The notes beneath the pieces are model-generated. The model was not told the DNA's origin. It made no database searches and saw nothing but the letters and a program-made list of their open reading frames with translations. Of a stretch of 42,463 bases of DNA, positions 23,291-31,086 are shown one piece after another (the stretch's first letter is position 1; every line of letters begins with the position of its first letter). This DNA comes from Streptomyces sp. DH37 (GTDB lineage: Bacteria; Actinomycetota; Actinomycetes; Streptomycetales; Streptomycetaceae). Both the position numbers and the translations under genes were made by a program. The stretch covers positions 1-42,463 of the forward strand of contig NZ_JARVKV010000063.1 in NCBI RefSeq assembly GCF_029813835.1, in the 5' to 3' direction.

Positions 23291-24286
23291 TCAGCCGCCG
23301 GACGGGTCGGCGCGCTCCAGCCGTACCGCCAGATCGTTGGCGCCGGTGTAGTACGGGCGGGCCGTCGGCGCCCCGTCCCCGCCCGGCGCCCCGTCCTTCC
23401 CGCCGGCCGCGACGGGGCGCGCCGGGTAGCGCAGGACCTTGTGCTTGTCGGCGATGTCGTCGAGGATGCGGGCGACGCGCACCGGTTCGGCGTCCTCGGC
23501 GGGGCGCAGCCACAGCTGCCAGTCGTCCGCCGCGCCGTCCTCCCGGAGCAGGTCGCCGTAGGCCAGCTTCGCCGTGAAGCCGTGCCCCTGGGCGGGCGTC
23601 CCGGTCGGGGTGACCTCGCCGGTGACGACCGGCGCCTCCCCGGTGTCCGGGGCCGCGGCTCGGCGGGGGCGGGCCTCCAGCCGCGCGGTGGGGGTCAGTT
23701 CGGCCCCGTACAGCCGCCCGTGGAGGGTCAGCCCGCCGTCCCGGGGCCAGAGGTCCCCCGCCTCGGCGTGCGGCCAGCGCAGCCAGGAGCGCACCGAGAG
23801 GTTGCCGTACTTGGTGGCGTACGGGATGCGCACGCCCAGCCAGGTCCGGTCGGTGCGCGGGACCCGGTCGACCAGCGAGCGCAGGTCGCCGCATCCGGGC
23901 AGCAGCCGCTGCGGCTCGCCCTCGCCGATCGCCAGATAGGCGTCCCAGCGCCCCTCGGCCAGCCGCACCGTGCTGGGCAGGACGGCGCGCAGCACGGAGT
24001 CGCCGGAGCCGTCCGCGCCGCCCGTCCCCTTCATGTCGTCCGTGCCGTCCGTGTCGTTCGTGCCGTCCGTGCCGTGGGAGAGCGGTTCCAGCGGCAGTCG
24101 CACCGACTCCTCCGGTTCGGAGTCGCGCAGGCGCAGCAGCAGGGCGGTGTCCCAGCGCTGCGCGGCGCCGGGCAGCGCGATGTCGAAGCTGAGGCCGCCC
24201 GCGCTGTCCGCCGTGCAGTCGGCTCGCGGCGCCGTCATCCCGGGGGTGTCGGGCGTACCGGCGGCTTTGCGGGTGGTCGCGGTCAT
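23291..24286 (-). CDS. Unrecognised two-repeat beta protein coupled to a glycosyltransferase
   Basis: A 331-residue protein I cannot assign firmly. It shows an internal duplication. The first half has WDAYLAIGEGEPQRL and ends YATKYGNLSVR (about 154-164). The second half has DDWQLWLRPAEDAEPVRV and ends YYTGANDLAVR (about 311-321). This suggests two beta-sandwich domains, somewhat like the accessory domains on CDP-glycerol glycerophosphotransferases of Streptomyces (weak recollection). Residues ~74-96 are a GTDGTNDTD-like repeat encoded by tandem repeats near 24010-24080. No signal peptide or membrane helix is seen. ATG at 24286 has GAGGAGGAAGG upstream, lying inside the end of the preceding glycosyltransferase gene, with an ATGA overlap. 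Shared translation suggests the two act together on a cell-surface polymer. Confidence 0.7.
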   Translation of the reverse strand: MTATTRKAAGTPDTPGMTAPRADCTADSAGGLSFDIALPGAAQRWDTALLLRLRDSEPEESVRLPLEPLSHGTDGTNDTDGTDDMKGTGGADGSGDSVLRAVLPSTVRLAEGRWDAYLAIGEGEPQRLLPGCGDLRSLVDRVPRTDRTWLGVRIPYATKYGNLSVRSWLRWPHAEAGDLWPRDGGLTLHGRLYGAELTPTARLEARPRRAAAPDTGEAPVVTGEVTPTGTPAQGHGFTAKLAYGDLLREDGAADDWQLWLRPAEDAEPVRVARILDDIADKHKVLRYPARPVAAGGKDGAPGGDGAPTARPYYTGANDLAVRLERADPSGG

Positions 24287-25563
24287 GCGGTCCTTCCTCC
24301 TCTCAGGACGCCTCGGCGGGCGCGGACCAGGGCGTCCTTGGTGGCGTACGCCCCGCCGAGCAGGGCTCCTCGGGTGCGGTGCAGGGAGGAGCGCAGCCGA
24401 CCGACCCCGGTCCGCCCGCCGCGGGCGACGAGTTCGGCGCAGAGCGTGGAGTACACCTCGCCGATCCGCGCGGGGTCGTAGCGGGCGGCGTCCGCGATCG
24501 CGGCGCGGCCCATCCGCTGCCGCAGCCCGTCGTCGTTGATCAGTTCCAGCAGGGCCGAGGCGATGGCGTCGACGTCGCCGGTGGGCACCAGCCGCCCGTC
24601 CACCCCGTCGGCGATGATCTCGCCCGGTCCGTGCGGGCAGGCGGTGGCCACCACCGGCAGGCCGCAGCGCATCGCCTCCACGATCGTCATGCCGAAGGAC
24701 TCCAGGCTGGAGGTGACGGCGGCGACCGAGCCCTTGACCCACTCGGCCTCGATGGGGTGGGCCGGTCCCATCAGGAACGCGTGGTTGTAGAGGTCGAGTT
24801 CCTCCACCAGGGCCCGCAGCCGGGCCTCCTCGCGGCCGCCGCCGTAGAGCCTCAGCCGCCAGTCGGGCCGCTGCTCGACGACCTTGGCGAAGGCCCTCAG
24901 CAGGACGTCGTAGCGTTTGGCCGGGGCCAGCCGGCCGGCGGCGACCACCCACTTCGCGGTGCCGTCGGAGGGGCTCACCATCGGCGCCGGGACGCCGTTG
25001 GGCACCGCCTGCACCCGCACCCCGGGCAGGCGCATCATGCGCCGGTAGTCGCGCGCGTCGGCCTCGGTGACGGTGGTGAGGGCGTCCAGGCGCGGATAGG
25101 CGCCGCGCAGGGTCATCCGCAGGGCGCGCGAGTGGGTGGAGATCGTCAGGTGCTCCTGCCCCAGGCGCACCGGACCGGGCCGGGTGTGCAGGGCGAGCAT
25201 GGTGTTGAGGCCGGGGCGGGTGCCGACGACGACGTCCGCGTCGGTGGTGGCCAGGTGCTCGGTGATCCGGCGGTCGGTGAGCGCGCTGTACTTGCGGTGG
25301 TTGCCGTCGGCGCGCGGGAACAGCTTGGACGGCCGGGCGTGCTCGGGGTCGTCCCCGTCGTAGTCCGGGCTGTGCCTGCGCATGTCCACCAGGTGGCGCA
25401 GGCGCACTCCCGGCCCGAGGTCGAAGACGGGACGGTCGCGGTGCCGGAAGACCGAGACGATCTCGACGTCGTGCTGCTCCGCGAGCGCGCACGCGAGGTT
25501 GTAGGTGGTCCGGATCGTTCCGCCGATGCCGTACCCGTGATGCAGAAGGAAAGAGATGTGCAT
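24283..25563 (-). CDS. GT4-family glycosyltransferase
   Basis: A 426-residue retaining glycosyltransferase with the GT-B fold. The N-terminal domain has the donor-side glycine loop HGYGIGGTIRTTYNLA (residues ~8-23). The C-terminal domain has AAGRLAPAKRYDVLLRAF and the EX7E motif in SLESFGMTIVEAMRCGLPVV. The last ~50 residues are basic (RSSLHRTRGALLGGAYATKDA). It is probably cytosolic and uses a nucleotide sugar to extend a wall polymer or glycolipid. ATG at 25563 (MHISFLLHHGYG) has GGAG 4 nt upstream; an upstream extension of 24 codons is not family-like. Coupled by ATGA to the next gene. Confidence 0.88.
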   Translation of the reverse strand: MHISFLLHHGYGIGGTIRTTYNLACALAEQHDVEIVSVFRHRDRPVFDLGPGVRLRHLVDMRRHSPDYDGDDPEHARPSKLFPRADGNHRKYSALTDRRITEHLATTDADVVVGTRPGLNTMLALHTRPGPVRLGQEHLTISTHSRALRMTLRGAYPRLDALTTVTEADARDYRRMMRLPGVRVQAVPNGVPAPMVSPSDGTAKWVVAAGRLAPAKRYDVLLRAFAKVVEQRPDWRLRLYGGGREEARLRALVEELDLYNHAFLMGPAHPIEAEWVKGSVAAVTSSLESFGMTIVEAMRCGLPVVATACPHGPGEIIADGVDGRLVPTGDVDAIASALLELINDDGLRQRMGRAAIADAARYDPARIGEVYSTLCAELVARGGRTGVGRLRSSLHRTRGALLGGAYATKDALVRARRGVLRGGRTA

Positions 25564-26496
25564 CCGTCTCCATGTCCCACGGAAGCGCGCGGACAAGCCG
25601 TTCCCGGTGTCGCGGTTCCTGATGTCGCGTTCCACCGGGGAAGACTCCGGACGGCCGCCGGTGGTTGGGTCGTTTGACCACCTCGTACCCGAATGGTTCG
25701 CTCATCGTGAGCGTTCTCCGGGAACCCGGTGGCCCGGTCGGCCGTCCCGGCGGCGTCGGCGGCCCGGCCGGGGCCGGGCGGCTCGAACGCGCTTCCGCTG
25801 TTCTTCACCGGCGCGCGCGCCGTCCCGCCAGGTCCCTCGCCCGCTCCCCGCCCTGGCGGACGGCGGCGCGGAAGGGGCCGGACGGGGCGGCGGCGCCCCT
25901 GAGGATCAGTGCGTGGTCGTCGGGGACGGCCGCCGGCGGCGCCGGCCGCCGCGCGTCCCCTGTCGTGTGGGCCCTCTGGTCGGGGAACGCCTCCCCTGGC
26001 GGGAACGTACCCCGGTTCTCGCGGATCTCCCTCCCGGCCGCCTCCGTGTCCTCGGGCACGCCGGCGCGGTGGCCCCGGCGGCGTCGGACGGTACCGCGCC
26101 CGTCGCCGGTCCCGGACGGCCACGCGACCGCCGCTCCGCGGCGGCCGGCTCCGGTGGAGCGGCGCGGCGCGGGGCGGGGACGGAGGCGGCCCGGGAGCCG
26201 AGACGCGTGTGCGACACCACTCCACGCTAGGCCCGCACCGCCGCACCACCGGCGCAAACGCGCCAGGGCCGGAGGCGGTCCCCACCCGGTCGGCGGACCG
26301 CGCCCCGTGTTCCGCGCGCCCTCCCGCCGCCGTCGTCCCGCCACGCTCTCACGCTTCCTGGCGAGCGGTGGAACGGACCGGCGCGCGCCGCTCCCCACGC
26401 ATCCGCCCGTGCGACCTGGCTCCCCCCGGCTCGTGACCACGGCCCCCGGTCCCCCGTTGTGCATGTGAACCAGAACCGAACGCCAGGAGTTCACCC
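25564..26496. other. 933-nt stretch with no convincing gene
   Basis: Unusually long for this gene-dense region. It holds the promoter of the GT4 operon (near 25600-25720) and that of the CxxC protein (toward 26490). Open frames on both strands (for example minus 25805-26494 and plus 25665-26468) are Arg/Pro/Gly-rich with no recognisable motif and mutually overlapping, so I do not call them. Part of the minus frame (about 25805-26080) reads more like an ordinary protein and could be a decayed or novel small gene. Confidence 0.5.
25699..25713 (-). promoter_or_regulatory. Palindrome upstream of the GT4 gene
   Basis: CGCTCA-TCG-TGAGCG, a perfect 6-3-6 inverted repeat 136 nt ahead of the GT4 start; candidate operator with unknown regulator. 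Confidence 0.4.
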
Positions 26497-27339
26497 GTGT
26501 CCCCCATGCTCGATGTCAGCGACGACGTCCGCGCCGAGATCGGCGAGGAGGAAGCCGCCCGGCTGATCGCCGGTGACAGCGCCCCCGGCAGCTACGACTG
26601 CACCTCGTGCCGCGCCCCCGGCGACCCCGAGCAGGAGCGCACCAGCACCGTGCTCTTCCTCGGCGGGGAGACGGCCGTGCTCGCCTTCGCCCACGCGAGC
26701 TGCATCCCCTCCCAGGTCGTCCCGGTCTCCGAGGAGCAGCTCAAGGACGCCGTGCGCACCATCACCGGCGACCGGCCCGGCGACGCCCCCGCGCCGGCCG
26801 GCGCCTCCCCGTCGTCCGTCCCCGCCGGCGCGCCCTCCGCCGGCGCCCGGCCCGCGCCCTCCTCCCGCCAGGCCGTCCTGGGCGTGACCTGCGGCCAGGT
26901 GCTCATCGACGACCAGCTCCACCCGGCCCTCGTCGTCGAGCCCACCGCGCCGATCGCCCGCCCCGGCTCCGACGGCCCCGGCGACGACTTCCTGCCGCTC
27001 CTCATCGAGCAGGGCTTCCTGCCGGTCCTCGACGTGGCCCGGGCCCCCCTCCCGGTCGCCGGCTGGTCCGTCCTGCTGGCCATGGGCCGGCTCCACGCCA
27101 TCCTCCAGCCGGGCGCCGCCGGCGGGCAGCCGACCTCCTGGTGGCAGGCGCACCAGCCGCTGCCGGTCACCGACGACTGGCGGACGGCGGCCGGCCGGAC
27201 GCGGACCGTCTACGTCTACGCCGCCCCGGTCGGCACCATCGGCCAGCAGCCGCGTGAGGACCTGCTGCGCGAGGCGCTGGAGAAGGCCGCCGCCGGCGGC
27301 GTCCTGGTGGCCGCCGCCATGCCGCTGGCGGGCACCTGA
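26497..27339 (+). CDS. Conserved-looking protein with CxxC/HxxC motif, function unknown
   Basis: A 280-residue protein with no signal peptide. Residues 35-69 carry C35-T-S-C38 and H66-A-S-C69, which could form a zinc site. A Pro/Ala/Ser-rich linker spans ~90-125. The C-terminal half (126-280) looks globular with hydrophobic strands (VLGVTCGQVLI, WSVLLAMGRLHAIL) and a final VYVYAAPVGTIGQQPREDLL. I recognise the type as a hypothetical frequent in Streptomyces but know no function. GTG at 26497 has AGGAG 7 nt upstream; an internal ATG three codons on is possible. A small hairpin overlaps the region right after its stop. Confidence 0.75.
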   Translation: MSPMLDVSDDVRAEIGEEEAARLIAGDSAPGSYDCTSCRAPGDPEQERTSTVLFLGGETAVLAFAHASCIPSQVVPVSEEQLKDAVRTITGDRPGDAPAPAGASPSSVPAGAPSAGARPAPSSRQAVLGVTCGQVLIDDQLHPALVVEPTAPIARPGSDGPGDDFLPLLIEQGFLPVLDVARAPLPVAGWSVLLAMGRLHAILQPGAAGGQPTSWWQAHQPLPVTDDWRTAAGRTRTVYVYAAPVGTIGQQPREDLLREALEKAAAGGVLVAAAMPLAGT

Positions 27340-27354
27340 GGAATCCGTGATTCC
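27340..27354 (+). terminator. Small hairpin after the CxxC-protein gene
   Basis: GGAATC-CGT-GATTCC followed by GTTTCC, directly after the stop codon. It is a short stem but has the shape of an intrinsic terminator. Confidence 0.35.
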
Positions 27355-27389
27355 GTTTCCCCCTGCCGGGCCCGCATCCGCCGGGCGGC

Positions 27390-27722
27390 GTGATCGTTGG
27401 CACTGACGTGCAGCCTTACGAACCTTCCCGCACCCACAACGCGCACCTCAATCGCGGCCAGATCCCGGGGATGCGCGTCCCCCACGAGCCCATGTCGGGC
27501 CACTTCTCGGCCACCCCGATCTACGACGCGCTGTACGCCGAGTACCGGCGCCTGTTCCGGGCCCTGCCCGGGGACCGGAGCGGTGAGGAGGAGCTGCGGT
27601 TCACGGGCTTCGGCACCGGGACGGCCCACTGGGACGGCGGGCGGCGGATCGGCGGCTTCCTCCCCGCCGTCCCCGCCGTCCTGCCCCCCGCCCCGCGGGA
27701 CGGCCGCTCCTACGAGCGGTGA
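27390..27722 (+). CDS. Small hypothetical protein
   Basis: A 110-residue protein of unknown function. The middle (HFSATPIYDALYAEYRRLFRALPGDRSGEEELRF) looks like a folded helical segment with Streptomyces codon bias. The C terminus is proline-rich. No signal peptide, membrane helix or known motif. GTG at 27390 is used, but a GTG at 27408 in the same frame is equally likely since neither has a clear ribosome site. It lies 50 nt after the CxxC-protein gene on the same strand. Confidence 0.6.
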   Translation: MIVGTDVQPYEPSRTHNAHLNRGQIPGMRVPHEPMSGHFSATPIYDALYAEYRRLFRALPGDRSGEEELRFTGFGTGTAHWDGGRRIGGFLPAVPAVLPPAPRDGRSYER

Positions 27723-27802
27723 GGCCGTGCCCCGCGGCGGGACACGGCCTCACCGGCCACGACGGGCGACCGGGCCGGAGTCCTCCTCCGGCCCGGTCGC
27801 CC
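27721..27802. terminator. Double terminator between convergent genes
   Basis: Two hairpins in a row. GAGGCCGTG (27721-27729) pairs with CACGGCCTC (27743-27751), and a perfect 17-bp stem follows (27764-27780 with 27786-27802, loop 5 nt). They serve the small hypothetical gene and der. Confidence 0.85.
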
Positions 27803-27817
27803 GCGGCCCGTCTCACC

Positions 27818-29284
27818 TCACTTCTTGCGCCCGCGCTTCTCGCGCACCCGCACCGAGATGTGGATGGGCGTCCCCTCGAAGTCGAACTCCTCGCGCAGCC
27901 GCCGCTCGACGAACCGGCGGTAGCCGGCCTCCAGGAAGCCGGAGGCGAAGAGGACGAAGCGCGGCGGGCGGGTGCCCGCCTGGGTGCCGAAGAGGATGCG
28001 GGGCTGCTTGCCGCCCCGGACCGGGTGGGGGTGGGCGGCGACCAGCTCGCCCAGGAAGGCGTTGAGGCGGCCGGTCGGCACCCGGGTCTCCCAGCCGGCC
28101 AACGCGGTCTCGATCGCCGGCACCAGCTTCTCCATGTGGCGTCCGGTGCGTGCCGAGACGTTCACCCGCGGCGCCCACTTCACCTGGCCGAGGTCGGTCT
28201 CGATCTCGCGCTCCAGGTAGTAGCGGCGCTCCTCGTCGAGGGTGTCCCACTTGTTGTACGCGATGACCAGCGCGCGTCCGGCGTCGACCGCCATCGTGAG
28301 GATGCGGGTGTCCTGCACGCTGATCGGCTCGCTGACGTCGATGAGGACGACCGCGACCTCGGCCTTCTCCAGGGCGGCGGCCGTGCGCAGCGAGGCGTAG
28401 TAGTCGGCGCCCTCGGTCAGGTGGACGCGGCGCCGGATGCCGGCGGTGTCGACGAACTTCCAGGTCTTGCCGCCGAGCTCGATCAGCTCGTCCACGGGGT
28501 CGCGGGTGGTGCCCGCCATCTCGTTGACGACCACCCGGTCCTCCCCCGCCAGCTTGTTGAGCAGGGAGGACTTGCCGACGTTCGGGCGACCGATCAGCGC
28601 CACCCGGCGCGGGCCGCCGACCCCGGCGCCGAAGGTCTGCGGCGGCGCCTCGGGCAGCACCTTCAGCACCTCGTCCAGCAGGTCGCCGGTGCCCCGGCCG
28701 TGCAGGGCGGAGACCGGATGGGGCTCGCCGAGGCCGAGCGACCACAGCATGGCGGCGTCGGCCTCGGCGGAGGGCCCGTCGACCTTGTTGGCGCACAGCA
28801 CCACGGGCTTGCCCGCCTTGCGCAGCAGCCTCACCACGGCCTCGTCGGTGTCGGTCGCGCCGACGGTGGCGTCCACGACGAAGACCACCGCGTCGGCGGC
28901 CTCGATGGCGAACTCCGCCTGGGCCGCCACGGAGGCGTCGATGCCCAGGACGTCCTGCTCCCAGCCGCCGGTGTCGACCACCTTGAAGCGGCGGCCCGCC
29001 CACTCGGCCTCATAGGTGACCCGGTCCCGGGTGACGCCGGGGCGGTCCTCCACGACGGCCTCGCGGCGGCCGAGGATGCGGTTGACCAGGGTCGACTTGC
29101 CGACGTTCGGGCGGCCGACGACGGCCAGCACCGGCAGCGGGCCGTGCCCGGCCTCGCCGAGCGCGCCCTCGACGTCCTCGGCGTCGAACCCCTCCTGCGC
29201 GGCGAGCTCCATGAACTCCGCGTACTCGGCGTCGCCGAGCTCACCGTGCCCGTGCTCGTCGCCGACGTGGGTCTGCTCGTCCAT
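27818..29284 (-). CDS. der: Ribosome biogenesis GTPase Der (EngA)
   Basis: A 488-residue protein with two tandem GTPase domains, needed for 50S subunit assembly. Domain 1: GRPNVGKSTL, PGVTRD, DTGG, NKVD. Domain 2: GRPNVGKSSL, AGTTRD, DTAG, NKWD. A C-terminal KH-like domain (FVLFASGFLEAGYRRFVERRL) ends in the basic tail VREKRGRKK. An acidic N-terminal extension of ~55 residues precedes domain 1, as in other actinobacteria. ATG at 29284 has AGGAG 4 nt upstream. It follows plsC on the same strand after a 275-nt gap. Confidence 0.97.
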   Translation of the reverse strand: MDEQTHVGDEHGHGELGDAEYAEFMELAAQEGFDAEDVEGALGEAGHGPLPVLAVVGRPNVGKSTLVNRILGRREAVVEDRPGVTRDRVTYEAEWAGRRFKVVDTGGWEQDVLGIDASVAAQAEFAIEAADAVVFVVDATVGATDTDEAVVRLLRKAGKPVVLCANKVDGPSAEADAAMLWSLGLGEPHPVSALHGRGTGDLLDEVLKVLPEAPPQTFGAGVGGPRRVALIGRPNVGKSSLLNKLAGEDRVVVNEMAGTTRDPVDELIELGGKTWKFVDTAGIRRRVHLTEGADYYASLRTAAALEKAEVAVVLIDVSEPISVQDTRILTMAVDAGRALVIAYNKWDTLDEERRYYLEREIETDLGQVKWAPRVNVSARTGRHMEKLVPAIETALAGWETRVPTGRLNAFLGELVAAHPHPVRGGKQPRILFGTQAGTRPPRFVLFASGFLEAGYRRFVERRLREEFDFEGTPIHISVRVREKRGRKK

Positions 29285-29559
29285 GAGTCTCCTAGCGAGG
29301 GAACCACCGGATCCGACCGGTGGGGGAATCGCTTCCCTGGTTCGTGGTGCTTTCGGCCAGTCCCGCAAGGGATCGGACCGGGCCGGGCCGCGGCCTCCGG
29401 GCCGGGAGCCCCCTCCCCGCGGAGGGGGGCGGAGTCACGAAGCGCCGTCCCCGCTTCCGCGCCCCGCCCCGCGCGGAGCCCGCACGGGAGTGCCGGGCGG
29501 GAGTGCCGGGCGGAGCGCACCGCACCGCCGGGGCGTGGTGCGCAAAAGCCCATTATCTC
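29285..29559 (-). promoter_or_regulatory. Long leader/promoter region of der
   Basis: A 275-nt gap between plsC and der. It contains CCACCGG-N6-CCGGTGG (29304-29323) close to the der start. At the plsC end, AGGAGATA-ATG (ATG at 29553) overlaps the plsC stop and opens an out-of-frame reading frame of unclear value. A GGCACTCCCG-type direct repeat lies near 29480-29510 on the minus strand. It probably holds an independent der promoter. Confidence 0.45.
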
Positions 29560-30234
29560 CTAAGCGCGGCCGGTGCTGCGCCGGGCGTCGTCCAGGTGGG
29601 CCGTCAGCCGCTTCCGGATCAGCACCGTCGCCTCGTCCAGCGCCGCCCGTGTCCGTCTGCCGCTTCCGTCGCCCGCCTCGAAGGGCTCGCCGAACACGAC
29701 GTCGACGCGGGCGCGCAACGGGGGCAGCGCGGGTATCGCCCGCCCCCGCGTCCCCGCCGTCCCCAGCACCGCGACGGGGACGACGGGCGCCCCCGACCGC
29801 AGCGCGAAGTAGGCCAGGCCCGAGCGGAGCGAGGCGAAGTCGCCCTCGCCCCGGGTGCCCTCCGGGAAGATCCCCAGCACGCCGCCGTTCCCCAGCACGG
29901 CCAGGGCCCGGGTGATGGCGTCGCGGTCGGCCCTCTCCCGGTCCACCCCTATCTGGCCGATGCCGGTCAGGAAGGGGTCGAGGGGGCCGGTGAACGCCTC
30001 CTTCTTGATCAGGAAGTGCACCGGCCGGGGGGCCGTCCCCATCAGCAGCGGGCCGTCCACGGCGTGCGTGTGGTTGACGGCGAGGATCAGCGGTCCGGCG
30101 GCCGGGACCCGCCAGGCGCCGAGCACCCTCGGCCGCCACAGCCCGTACATCAGGCCGATCCCGATGCGGCGCCCGACCGCGGCGCCCCGCGCGCTGGGCA
30201 CGCCCGGAGCCCCGCCTCTGTCCTCCCTGCTCAC
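29560..30234 (-). CDS. plsC: 1-acyl-sn-glycerol-3-phosphate acyltransferase (PlsC-like)
   Basis: A 224-residue membrane-associated acyltransferase that makes phosphatidic acid from lysophosphatidic acid. The catalytic HX4D is in NHTHAVDG, the glycerol-phosphate-binding EGTR in FPEGTRGEG, with PVVPVAVLG as block IV. GTG at 30234 overlaps the cmk stop by 4 nt (GTGA), so translation is probably coupled. The order cmk-plsC-der is common in actinobacteria. Some family members have other acyl acceptors. Confidence 0.9.
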   Translation of the reverse strand: MSREDRGGAPGVPSARGAAVGRRIGIGLMYGLWRPRVLGAWRVPAAGPLILAVNHTHAVDGPLLMGTAPRPVHFLIKKEAFTGPLDPFLTGIGQIGVDRERADRDAITRALAVLGNGGVLGIFPEGTRGEGDFASLRSGLAYFALRSGAPVVPVAVLGTAGTRGRAIPALPPLRARVDVVFGEPFEAGDGSGRRTRAALDEATVLIRKRLTAHLDDARRSTGRA

Positions 30235-30974
30235 CTGGCCTGCTGCTTCTCTTCGACCAGGGTGACGACGCACTCGATGACCTGCTCCAGGGTCAGCTCG
30301 GTGGTGTCCACCTCCACCGCGTCGTCCGCCTTGCGCAGCGGGGAGGTCTTGCGGCCGGCGTCGGCGGCGTCCCGCTTGAGCAGCGCCTCGCGGGTGGCGT
30401 CCAGGTCGACCGGCTGGTTGCCGCTGCTCTTCAGCTCGCCGCCGCGGCGGGCCGCGCGGGCCTCGGGCGAGGCGGTGAGGAAAATCTTCAGGTCGGCGTC
30501 GGGCAGGACGGTGGTGCCGATGTCCCGGCCCTCGACGACGATGCCGGTGGGGGCTCCCGCGGCGATGGCGCGCTGGAGTTCGGTGATCCGGCTCCGCACC
30601 TCGGGCACCGCGCTGACCGCGCTGACCGCCGCGGTGACCTCCTGGGTGCGGATCGGGCCGGAGGCGTCCGTGCCGTCCACGGTGATGGTCGGCTCGGCCG
30701 GGTCGGTGCCGGAGAGGATCTCGGGCCGGTCGGCGGCGGCCGCGACGGCCGCGGCGTCCCGGACGTCGACGCCGTGGGTCAGCATCCACCAGGTGATCGC
30801 GCGGTACTGCGCGCCGGTGTCCAGGTAGCTCAGGCCGAGCTTCGCCGCGACGGCCCTGGAGGTGCTCGACTTGCCCGTGCCGGAGGGGCCGTCGATGGCG
30901 ACGATGACGGGGACCGGGGCGTCCGGGGACACGGAGGACGCCTGCCGGGAGGTTGCTGCCACGGTGTCGGGCAC
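30231..30974 (-). CDS. cmk: Cytidylate kinase
   Basis: Phosphorylates CMP and dCMP with ATP. The 247-residue protein has the P-loop GPSGTGKSS near residue 29, YLDTGAQYRAITW for CMP binding, GRDIGTTVLPDADLKIFLTA, and RKTSPLRKADDAVEVDTT. There is a short extra N terminus of ~22 residues. GTG at 30974 has GAAAGG close upstream. It lies 112 nt after tyrA and overlaps plsC. Confidence 0.97.
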   Translation of the reverse strand: MPDTVAATSRQASSVSPDAPVPVIVAIDGPSGTGKSSTSRAVAAKLGLSYLDTGAQYRAITWWMLTHGVDVRDAAAVAAAADRPEILSGTDPAEPTITVDGTDASGPIRTQEVTAAVSAVSAVPEVRSRITELQRAIAAGAPTGIVVEGRDIGTTVLPDADLKIFLTASPEARAARRGGELKSSGNQPVDLDATREALLKRDAADAGRKTSPLRKADDAVEVDTTELTLEQVIECVVTLVEEKQQAR

Positions 30975-31086
30975 CTTTCTCGAACTGCTCGGAGCACGGG
31001 TCGGGACGCGGGCGCGGGGGCACCGGCGCGGGGGACGCCGGCACGGCCTCCCCGTCCGGCACCAGGCTACCGCCGGCCGGAACCCC

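Noticed and set aside
20103..23894. A 1263-codon minus-strand open frame opposite the gvp operon
   Set aside because: It is Arg/Pro-rich, overlaps well-defined gvp genes and the WYL gene, and results from high GC at third positions.
25805..26494. A 229-codon minus-strand frame in the 933-nt gap
   Set aside because: No recognisable motif or ribosome site and a biased Arg/Pro/Gly composition; left as a possible decayed gene rather than called.
28831..29553. A 241-codon frame starting at the AGGAGATAATG after plsC
   Set aside because: Most of it overlaps der out of frame with no family features; only the first codons are of interest as a possible leader.
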